A DNA stretch of 6,239 nucleotides, taken from positions 1 to 6,239 of the forward strand of contig JAHIQV010000168.1 in assembly GCA_018903185.1 (NCBI GenBank), given 5' to 3'. The stretch's first letter is position 1. Every line of letters begins with the position of its first letter. Below the pieces are notes generated by a model, which was given only the letters and a program-made list of their open reading frames with translations, was not told the DNA's origin and did no database searches. Source of the stretch: Gammaproteobacteria bacterium (lineage in GTDB: Bacteria; Pseudomonadota; Gammaproteobacteria; Burkholderiales; Burkholderiaceae_C). Shown here one piece after another: positions 1-5,565 of the stretch. Made by a program: the position numbers and the translations under genes.

Positions 1-691
1 CGACCCCGCCACCGCCCACCACACCTTCAGCCTGGCCGCCAGCGACTACCTGGACCCGCTGTTCCTGCCCCAGCTGGTGGCCCAGATCAAGAGCCTGGCG
101 CCGCAGTGCCCGATCGATATCCACCCGCTCTCGGCCGACTCCGATTACCGCCACCACCTCGCCCAGGGCGACTTCGACGTGGTGATCGGCAACTGGCCGC
201 TGCCGCCCGGCGACCTGCACCTGGGCCGGTTGTTTGGCGACGAAGTGGTGTGCCTGGTATCCAACCAGCACCCGGCGGTGCGCCGCGGCTGGGACGTGGA
301 AGCCTGGCTCAGCGCCGAACACATCGCGCCCACGCCCACCCACCCCGGCGCGCGCGGCGTGATCGACGACCACCTGGCCGCCAAGGGCCTGGTGCGCAAC
401 ATCACCGCGCGCTGCCCGCATTTCGGGCTCATTCCGGCCATGGTGGCGGGCAGCCTGCTGGTGCTGACCACCGGGCGCCAGTACTGCGAGCGTTTCACCG
501 CCACCTTGCCGGTGCAGGTGCTGGCGTGTCCGGTGGAGTTCCCCCGCATGATGTATTACCAGCTCTGGCACGAACGCACCCACGCTTCCAGCGCCGGGCG
601 CTGGCTGCGTGAGCAGATCAAGGGCGTGGCGGCTTCGCTGCGCCGCCCGGACGACGACGCGGCCCGAACACCCCAAGAGGAGAACCCGTGA
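1..691 (+). CDS. LysR-type transcriptional regulator, C-terminal part (5' truncated by window edge)
   Basis: The reading frame is open from the first full codon at position 2 to TGA at 689-691, giving 229 residues. It begins inside a LysR effector-binding domain: the stretch FSLAASDYLDPLFLPQLV is the typical first strand and helix of that periplasmic-binding-protein-like fold. The later GDFDVVIGNWPLPPGDL and the closing YYQLWHERTH...RWLREQI resemble the NahR/NodD/LinR-like subgroup, which often senses small aromatic or heterocyclic compounds. Family members are about 300-320 residues, so roughly 80-95 residues with the winged-helix DNA-binding domain lie upstream. A GTG at 77 is not a real start, because conserved sequence continues before it. 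The C-terminus ends in a charged tail, and its stop overlaps the start of the transporter ATPase (GTGA, 688-691). This suggests co-transcription and translational coupling. The regulator probably controls this transporter operon; its effector is unknown. Confidence 0.9.
   Translation, partial: DPATAHHTFSLAASDYLDPLFLPQLVAQIKSLAPQCPIDIHPLSADSDYRHHLAQGDFDVVIGNWPLPPGDLHLGRLFGDEVVCLVSNQHPAVRRGWDVEAWLSAEHIAPTPTHPGARGVIDDHLAAKGLVRNITARCPHFGLIPAMVAGSLLVLTTGRQYCERFTATLPVQVLACPVEFPRMMYYQLWHERTHASSAGRWLREQIKGVAASLRRPDDDAARTPQEENP
675..682 (+). promoter_or_regulatory. Ribosome binding site of the ABC ATPase gene
   Basis: AAGAGGAG lies 5 bases upstream of GTG 688. This strong Shine-Dalgarno sequence fixes the non-ATG start; the next in-frame ATG is codon 48, beyond the Walker A motif. 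It lies inside the last codons of the LysR gene. Confidence 0.8.
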
Positions 692-2238
692 CCACGCCAC
701 GACTGCAACTCACCGGCATCACCAAACGCTACCCCGGCGTGGTGGCCAACAACGGCGTCTCGCTCAGCGTGGCGCCGGGCCAGATCCACGCCGTGCTGGG
801 CGAAAACGGCGCCGGCAAGTCCACGCTGATGAAGATCATCTACGGCTCGGTCAAGCCCGATGAAGGCGCGGTCATGTTCAACGGCCAGCCGGTGCACGTG
901 CGCAACCCGCAGGAAGCGCGTGCGCTGGGCATCAGCATGGTGTTCCAGCACTTCAGCCTGTTCGACACGCTGACCGTGGCCGAAAACGTCTGGCTCGGGC
1001 TCGACAAGTCGCTCACGCTCGCCGAGGTCAGCGCCAGCATCGACGTCACCGCTTCCCAGTACGGCCTGGACATCGACCCCAAGCGCCCGGTGCACACGCT
1101 CAGCGTGGGCGAGATGCAGCGGGTGGAAATCATCCGCGCGCTGCTGACCAACCCGCAGCTGCTGATCCTGGATGAGCCCACGTCGGTGCTCACGCCGCAG
1201 GCGGTGGACAAGCTCTTCGTCGTGCTCAACAAGCTGGCCGCCGAAGGCTGCAGCATCCTCTATATCAGCCACAAGCTGCACGAAATCCGCGAACTCTGCA
1301 CCGCCTGCACCGTGCTGCGCGGTGGTCAGGTCACGGGTGTTTGCGACCCGCGCGAAGAAAGCAACGCCTCGCTCTCGCGCCTGATGATCGGCGCCGAACC
1401 GCCCGCACTGGAAGTGCGCGCGCTCAACGCCGGTGCCGCGGTGCTGGAGGTACAAGGCCTGACGCTGGCCAGCGACGACCCCTTCGGGACCGATCTGGCC
1501 GACATCGCGCTCACCGTGCGCAGCGGCGAGGTGGTGGGCATTGCGGGCGTGTCGGGCAACGGCCAGAGCGAACTGCTGTTTGCGCTCTCGGGCGAAGACC
1601 GCCGCGCGCCGGCGGGCAGCATCCGGGTGACGGGCAAGGACGCTTCGCACCACGGGCCGGGCAAGCGCCGCGCCCTGGGCCTGCATTTTGTGCCCGAGGA
1701 ACGCCTGGGCCGCGGCGCCGTGCCCACGCTCTCGCTGGCGCACAACCTGTTGTTGACGCGGAGCGACGCGCTGGGTGCGGGCGGCTGGCTCAAGCTGGGC
1801 GCGCTCAAGGCCCAGGCGACCGACATCATCCAGCGCTACAACGTCAAGGCCAACGGGCCGGACGCGGCGGCCAAATCGCTCTCGGGCGGCAACCTGCAGA
1901 AATTCATCGTCGGCCGAGAGATCGAGGCAAAACCGAAGTTGCTGATCGTGAGCCAGCCCACCTGGGGCGTGGACGTGGGCGCCTCGGCGCAGATCCGCGG
2001 CGAGATCCTGGCGCTGCGCGATGCCGGTTGTGCGGTGCTGGTGGTGAGCGAAGAGCTGGACGAGCTGTTCGAGATCAGCGACCGCCTGCACGTGATCGCC
2101 AAGGGGCGGCTCTCGCCCAGCCTGGACCGGGCCGACGCCACCATCGAGCACATCGGCGAATGGATGTCGGGTCTGTGGGATGCCCAGGGCGCACCGGACA
2201 ACAACAAGAATGAGGAGACCGCCCATGCTGCGGCTTGA
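688..2238 (+). CDS. BMP/nucleoside-type ABC importer, tandem double ATP-binding subunit
   Basis: This is a 516-residue cytoplasmic ATPase with two fused ABC domains, the usual size for the RbsA/MglA/NupO-like class. It would energise import through the two permeases encoded next. Domain 1 (about 6-235) is complete: Walker A GENGAGKST 38-46, Q-loop Gln87, signature LSVGE 138-142, Walker B LLILDEP 158-164 and switch His195. Domain 2 (about 252-500) keeps a good signature, LSGGN 398-402. Its Walker A is degenerate (GVSGNGQSE, Gln293 in place of Lys), its Walker B reads LLIVSQP (418-424) without the acidic pair, and the switch region reads VVSEELDEL. This asymmetry is typical of the class, leaving one canonical ATP site formed by the domain 1 Walker motifs and the domain 2 signature. 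The GTG start overlaps the LysR stop by 4 bases, and the end overlaps permease 1 by 14. The order ATPase, two permeases and BMP lipoprotein favours purine nucleoside/base transport over sugar transport. Confidence 0.93.
   Translation: MTTPRLQLTGITKRYPGVVANNGVSLSVAPGQIHAVLGENGAGKSTLMKIIYGSVKPDEGAVMFNGQPVHVRNPQEARALGISMVFQHFSLFDTLTVAENVWLGLDKSLTLAEVSASIDVTASQYGLDIDPKRPVHTLSVGEMQRVEIIRALLTNPQLLILDEPTSVLTPQAVDKLFVVLNKLAAEGCSILYISHKLHEIRELCTACTVLRGGQVTGVCDPREESNASLSRLMIGAEPPALEVRALNAGAAVLEVQGLTLASDDPFGTDLADIALTVRSGEVVGIAGVSGNGQSELLFALSGEDRRAPAGSIRVTGKDASHHGPGKRRALGLHFVPEERLGRGAVPTLSLAHNLLLTRSDALGAGGWLKLGALKAQATDIIQRYNVKANGPDAAAKSLSGGNLQKFIVGREIEAKPKLLIVSQPTWGVDVGASAQIRGEILALRDAGCAVLVVSEELDELFEISDRLHVIAKGRLSPSLDRADATIEHIGEWMSGLWDAQGAPDNNKNEETAHAAA
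2212..2217 (+). promoter_or_regulatory. Ribosome binding site deciding the permease 1 start
   Basis: GAGGAG lies 7 bases before ATG 2225 and inside the end of the ATPase gene. An upstream in-frame ATG at 2180 has no comparable site and would add 15 residues rich in Arg, Thr and Pro with no family resemblance, so 2225 is preferred. Confidence 0.8.
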
Positions 2239-3280
2239 AGTCCGTCCCCAGCCCTCTGCGCGCTGGGGCTACGCCTCGCCTTTGCTGGCCCTGGCCATCA
2301 CGGTGGTGATCGGCGTGATCCTGTTCGCGGTGCTCGGCAAAGACCCGGTGCGCGGCCTGCAGGTGTTCTTCTGGGAGCCCATCAAGAACACCTATGCGTT
2401 GTCGGAGCTGATGGTCAAGGCCACACCCCTGCTGATCATCGCGCTCGGGCTGGCGGTGTGTTTCCGCTCCAACGTGTGGAACATCGGCGCCGAGGGCCAG
2501 TACCTGATTGGCGCCATCTTCGCCGCGGGTGTGGCGCTGACGGCCGACAAGACCACCGGGCCCTGGATCGTCCCGGCCATCGTCGTCGCAGGCATCGTCG
2601 GCGGCATGGTCTGGGCGGGCATCGTGGCGTTGCTGCGCGACCGCTTCAATGCCAACGAAATCCTGGTCAGCCTGATGCTGGTCTATGTGGCGATCCAGGT
2701 GCTCAACTTCCTGGTCTACGGCCCCTGGAAAGACCCGCTGGGCTACAACTTTCCGCAGACCAAGACCTTCGAGTCGGTCACGCAGATCCCCAAGCTGATG
2801 CAGGGTTCGCGCGTCAACATCGGTCTGCTGCTGGCGCTGGCCGGCGTGGCCGCGGTCTGGGTCTTCCTGTTCCGCACCTACGCGGGCTACGGCCAGCTGG
2901 TGGGCGGTCTGGCCCCGGCCGCGGCGCGCTACGCCGGCTTCTCCTCGCGCAAGGCGCTGTGGATCGCGCTGCTCACCTCGGGCGGTGCGGCCGGCCTGGC
3001 CGGTGCGCTGGAGGTGGCGGGCCCGATCGGCCAGCTCACGCCCTACGTGCCGGCGGGCTACGGCTTCGCGGCCATCATCGTGGCGTTCGTGGGGCGGCTG
3101 CACCCGGTGGGCATCGTTTTTTCGGCCATCCTGATGAGCATGTTCTACATCGGCGGTGAGCTGGCGCAGTCGCGCCTGGGCCTGCCGAAATCGATCACCG
3201 GTGTGTTCCAGGGCTTGCTGCTGTTTGCGCTGCTGGCCTGTGACACGCTGATCGCTTATCGCATCAAGTGGAGTAAATGA
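2225..3280 (+). CDS. ABC transporter permease 1 (BPD_transp_2 / BMP-nucleoside class)
   Basis: This is a 351-residue inner-membrane protein that forms one half of the translocation channel. A short basic N-terminal tail is followed by about eight to ten hydrophobic segments (for example about 18-38, 62-79, 112-134, 195-213 and 325-343). Family landmarks are VWNIGAEGQYLIGAI beginning at residue 84, NANEILVSLML at 142-152, a cytoplasmic coupling-loop-like segment GGLAPAAARYAGF, and GYGFAAIIVAFVGRLHPVGI at 278-297. These match the YufP/NupP-like permeases that partner BMP-family binding proteins; the length is normal. The ATG at 2225 overlaps the ATPase gene by 14 bases. The stop (TGA 3278-3280) overlaps permease 2, so the subunits are probably made in equal amounts by coupled translation. 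The substrate cannot be read from this protein alone; purine nucleosides or bases are inferred from the class. Confidence 0.92.
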   Translation: MLRLEVRPQPSARWGYASPLLALAITVVIGVILFAVLGKDPVRGLQVFFWEPIKNTYALSELMVKATPLLIIALGLAVCFRSNVWNIGAEGQYLIGAIFAAGVALTADKTTGPWIVPAIVVAGIVGGMVWAGIVALLRDRFNANEILVSLMLVYVAIQVLNFLVYGPWKDPLGYNFPQTKTFESVTQIPKLMQGSRVNIGLLLALAGVAAVWVFLFRTYAGYGQLVGGLAPAAARYAGFSSRKALWIALLTSGGAAGLAGALEVAGPIGQLTPYVPAGYGFAAIIVAFVGRLHPVGIVFSAILMSMFYIGGELAQSRLGLPKSITGVFQGLLLFALLACDTLIAYRIKWSK

Positions 3281-4200
3281 TGGAATCCATCGCTCTTCTC
3301 ATTGGCGCATCGCTCAACGCGGGCACCGTGCTGGCCATCGCTTCGCTGGGCCTGCTGATCAACGAAAAGGCCGGTATCGTCAACCTCGGTGCCGAGGGCA
3401 TGATGCTCTGCGCCGCGCTGGCCGGGTTCGCCACCGTGGTGCACACCGGCAGCACGCTGGCCGGCTTTGCCGCGGGCATGGCGGCGGGCGCGTTGCTGGC
3501 GGCGATCTTCGGCGGCCTGGTGATCTGGCTCAACACCAACCAGTACGCGACCGGCCTGGCGCTGTCGCTGTTCGGTGCGGGGTTCTCCGCCTTTGCGGGT
3601 AGCCGTTACGTGCAGGAGAAACTGCCCGAGCAGATGCAGTTCAACATTCCCGTGTTGAGCGACATCCCGCTGCTGGGCCCGGCGCTGTTCCGCCACCACC
3701 CCATGGTCTACGTCTGCATCGGCATCGTGTTCGGCCTGATCTGGTTCCTCTACCGCACACGCGCCGGACTGGTGCTGCGCAGCGTGGGCGAAAGCCCGGA
3801 GTCGGCCCACGCGCTGGGCTACCCGGTGCGCCGCATCCGCCTGATGGCGGTGATGGCCGGGGGTGCGCTCTGCGGGCTGGCCGGCGCCTATGTGTCGACC
3901 ATCTACACGCCGCTGTGGGTCGAGGGCATGATCGCCGGCAAGGGCTGGATCGCGCTGGCGCTCACCACCTTCGCCACCTGGCGCCCGGCACGGGTGTTGC
4001 TTGGTGCCTACCTGTTCGGTGGCGTGACCATGCTGCAGTTCCACCTGCAGGGTGTCGGTGTGAATGTGCCCAGCCAGTTCCTGACCATGATGCCCTACCT
4101 GGCCACCATCGTGGTGCTGGTGCTGATCTCGCGCAACCCGACCTGGATCCGCATCAACATGCCTTCGTCGATCGGGAAGCCTTTTTATCCCGGCGCATAA
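3277..4200 (+). CDS. ABC transporter permease 2 (BPD_transp_2 / BMP-nucleoside class)
   Basis: This 307-residue polytopic membrane protein is the second, shorter channel subunit. It carries GIVNLGAEGMML at 33-44, which parallels the NIGAEGQ motif of permease 1. VGESPESAHALG at 170-181, followed by a basic stretch PVRRIR, is the likely cytoplasmic coupling loop that docks on the ATPase. GKGWIALALTTFATWRP follows in the C-terminal third. The size and motifs match YufQ/NupQ-like partners; having one roughly 350- and one roughly 310-residue permease is the normal composition for these importers. Tandem ATG codons occur at 3277 and 3280. The first gives an ATGA overlap of 4 bases with permease 1. 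The second gives TGATG and sits 6 bases from a weak GTGGAG site (3268-3273), so the true start may be one residue shorter. The gene ends at TAA 4198-4200, followed by the only real gap within the transporter set. Confidence 0.92.
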   Translation: MMESIALLIGASLNAGTVLAIASLGLLINEKAGIVNLGAEGMMLCAALAGFATVVHTGSTLAGFAAGMAAGALLAAIFGGLVIWLNTNQYATGLALSLFGAGFSAFAGSRYVQEKLPEQMQFNIPVLSDIPLLGPALFRHHPMVYVCIGIVFGLIWFLYRTRAGLVLRSVGESPESAHALGYPVRRIRLMAVMAGGALCGLAGAYVSTIYTPLWVEGMIAGKGWIALALTTFATWRPARVLLGAYLFGGVTMLQFHLQGVGVNVPSQFLTMMPYLATIVVLVLISRNPTWIRINMPSSIGKPFYPGA

Positions 4201-4256
4201 TCTTTTTTCGGTTTTTGTCACTGTTTCCGTTACCACCAACTCTCCCAACAAAGAGG
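4196..4256 (+). promoter_or_regulatory. T-rich spacer before the binding-protein gene: possible promoter -10 and ribosome binding site
   Basis: The 61 bases after permease 2 stand out as T-rich in a GC-rich locus (T runs at 4203-4207 and 4212-4216). CATAAT at 4196-4201 matches five of six bases of a sigma70 -10 box, but no convincing -35 box sits 16-18 bases upstream. AAGAGG at 4251-4256 is a clear ribosome binding site 5 bases before ATG 4262. An internal promoter boosting the binding protein is possible; only the ribosome binding site is well supported. Confidence 0.35.
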
Positions 4257-4261
4257 TTTCC

Positions 4262-5407
4262 ATGACTGACCTGAGCAAACGTTCCCTGATGAAGCTCGCC
4301 GCGTTGACCGCGGTGGCCAGCGCTGCGCTGATCGGCTGCGGCAAGAAGGAAGAAGCCGCGCCTGCGCCGGCGCCCGCACCTGCCGTGGTCGAGGCGCCCA
4401 AGGCCGAGCCGCTGAAGATCGCGTTTGCCTACGTCGGCCCGGTGGGTGACGGTGGCTGGACCTTCGCGCACGACAACGGCCGCAAGGCCGTCGAGGCCGA
4501 GTTCGGCGACAAGGTGGTGACCAGCTTCGTGGAGAACGTGCCCGAGAGCGCTGACGCCGAGCGCGTGATCCGCGACCTGGCCAGCCAGGGCAACAAGCTG
4601 ATCTTCGGCACCACCTTTGGCTACATGGAGCCCATGCTCAAGGTCGCGCCCGACTTCGCCGACGTGAAGTTCGAGCACGCCACCGGCTACAAGACGGCCG
4701 CCAACCTGCGCACCTACGACAGCCGCACCTACGAAGGCGCCTACATGGCCGGCGTGATCGCCGGTTCCATGACCAAGACCAACACGCTGGGCGTGGTGGC
4801 CTCGATTCCGATTCCCGAGGTGATCCGCAACATCAACAGCTTCACGCTGGGTGCGCAGTCGGTCAACCCCAAGGTCAGCACCAAGGTGGTCTGGATCAAC
4901 AGCTGGTTTGATCCACCAAAGGAAACCGAAGCGGCCACCTCGCTGATCAACGGCGGCGCCGACGTGCTGATGCAGAACACCGACTCCTCGGCCGTGCTGC
5001 AGACCGCCGAGAAGATGGGCAAGCGTGCCTTCGGCTGGGATTCCGACATGACCGCCTACGGCCCCAAGGCCCACCTCGGTTCGGCCGTGATCAACTGGGC
5101 GCCGTACTACATCAAGTCCACCAAGGACGCGCTGGAAGGCACCTGGAGCACCGGCGGCGTGTGGTGGGGGCACAAGGAAGGCGCGATCGACATGGTGTCC
5201 ATCGCCGAAGACGTGCCGGCCGAAGCCAAGGCCAAGATCGACGAAATCAAGGCCGGTCTGAAAGACGGCAGTTTCGCGATCTGGAAGGGTCCGCTCATGG
5301 ACCAGGCGGGCAAGGAAGTGCTGGCCAAGGACGTGGTCGCTGACGACGCGTTCCTGGGCGGCGTGAAGTTCTATGTGAAGGGTGTGGAAGGCAAAGTGCC
5401 CAATTGA
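4262..5407 (+). CDS. BMP-family substrate-binding lipoprotein of the ABC importer
   Basis: This 381-residue periplasmic ligand receptor belongs to the BMP (basic membrane protein/PnrA-like) family. The N-terminus is a lipoprotein signal: basic residues Lys6-Arg7, a hydrophobic core, and lipobox LIGC with the lipidated Cys26. An Ala-Pro-rich linker (about 32-50) then tethers the receptor to the membrane. The mature fold starts at LKIAFAYVGPVGDGGWTF (51-68) with HDNGR at 70-74. Further family landmarks are FGTTFGYM (115-122), YEGAYMAGVIAG (157-168), QNTDSSAVLQTAEKMG (238-253) and AFGWDSDM (256-263). Characterised relatives such as Treponema PnrA bind purine nucleosides, with aromatic residues stacking on the base. 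Trp66, Phe68 and Trp259 are candidates here. The GDxGWxxxHDxGR signature belongs to a proteobacterial branch whose ligand may be a purine base rather than a nucleoside (inference). Codon use is strongly biased to GGC, AAG, CTG and GCC, consistent with high expression. Confidence 0.93.
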   Translation: MTDLSKRSLMKLAALTAVASAALIGCGKKEEAAPAPAPAPAVVEAPKAEPLKIAFAYVGPVGDGGWTFAHDNGRKAVEAEFGDKVVTSFVENVPESADAERVIRDLASQGNKLIFGTTFGYMEPMLKVAPDFADVKFEHATGYKTAANLRTYDSRTYEGAYMAGVIAGSMTKTNTLGVVASIPIPEVIRNINSFTLGAQSVNPKVSTKVVWINSWFDPPKETEAATSLINGGADVLMQNTDSSAVLQTAEKMGKRAFGWDSDMTAYGPKAHLGSAVINWAPYYIKSTKDALEGTWSTGGVWWGHKEGAIDMVSIAEDVPAEAKAKIDEIKAGLKDGSFAIWKGPLMDQAGKEVLAKDVVADDAFLGGVKFYVKGVEGKVPN

Positions 5408-5410
5408 TGC

Positions 5411-5484
5411 ACCCCCCGCGCCGCTTCGCGTCACCCCCCGAGGGGGCGATGCGAGTGGCCCGGCGAAGCCGGTTCCACCGCATC
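5411..5484 (+). repeat. REP-like palindromic intergenic element
   Basis: Three nested inverted repeats lie just after the binding-protein stop codon. CGCG pairs across 5417-5420/5427-5430. CCCCC/GGGGG pairs across 5434-5438/5442-5446 with a CGA loop. A long imperfect hairpin spans 5448-5484: GATGCG pairs with CGCATC, GTGG with CCAC, and CCGGC with GCCGG around a GAA loop, for 15 pairs with one bulged A (5454) and a small internal loop. The modular, C/G-run-plus-hairpin architecture resembles dispersed intergenic repeats that I recall from Comamonadaceae genomes. Repetition cannot be shown from one copy. It may protect the upstream mRNA 3' end. Confidence 0.6.
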
Positions 5485-5513
5485 CTGGGGCGAAGACACG
5501 CGCGCCGGAGACC

Positions 5514-5551
5514 ATCGCCGCTGCCTTTTTTGCAGCGGCGATTTGCTTTTT
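5514..5551 (+). terminator. Rho-independent terminator after the transporter operon
   Basis: A perfect 11-base-pair stem, ATCGCCGCTGC (5514-5524) with GCAGCGGCGAT (5532-5542), encloses a 7-base CTTTTTT loop and is followed by TTGCTTTTT (5543-5551). This is a strong intrinsic terminator for the transcript coming from the binding-protein gene. It ends directly against the ribosome binding site of the oxygenase gene, so that gene needs read-through or a promoter that is not obvious here. Confidence 0.85.
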
Positions 5552-5557
5552 GAAGGA
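5552..5557 (+). promoter_or_regulatory. Ribosome binding site of the Rieske oxygenase gene
   Basis: GAAGGA lies 8 bases before ATG 5566 and immediately follows the terminator T tract. It supports the ATG at 5566 as the start. Confidence 0.7.
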
Positions 5558-5565
5558 TCACACCC

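Noticed and set aside
77..691. GTG at 77 as the start of a short regulator-like protein
   Set aside because: Conserved LysR effector-domain sequence continues upstream to the window edge in the same frame, so the gene is simply cut by the window.
2180..2224. Upstream ATG at 2180 for permease 1
   Set aside because: It lacks a ribosome binding site and adds a non-membrane, Arg/Thr/Pro-rich extension. ATG 2225 has GAGGAG at ideal spacing.
556..2226. Long open frame on the - strand (556 codons) antisense to the ATPase gene
   Set aside because: It is a shadow of GC-rich codon bias. Its translation is rich in His, Arg, Gln, Asp and Ala without any domain, while the + strand frame carries full ABC motifs.
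688..4200. Sugar (ribose/galactose-type) importer
   Set aside because: The ATPase and permeases are distantly RbsA/RbsC-like, but the presence of two different permeases and a BMP-family lipoprotein marks the nucleoside/purine class.
4173..4216. Possible terminator between permease 2 and the binding-protein gene
   Set aside because: The only stem is CGGGA/TCCCG with a 10-base loop, and the first T run starts about ten bases after the stem, which is not a convincing intrinsic terminator.
4262..4340. Tat (twin-arginine) signal at the binding-protein N-terminus
   Set aside because: The sequence is SKRSLMK with a single Arg. The LIGC lipobox points to ordinary Sec export and lipidation.
4154..5515. 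Long - strand frames at 2075-3103, 3256-4401 and 4154-5515
   Set aside because: They lie opposite well-recognised permease and binding-protein genes, show antisense-type composition, lack plausible ribosome binding sites and cross real gene boundaries.
5408..5565. Riboswitch in the leader of the oxygenase gene
   Set aside because: The terminator next to the ribosome binding site is suggestive, but I see no purine-riboswitch core and no upstream segment able to pair with either terminator arm; the REP-like repeat accounts for most of the leader.
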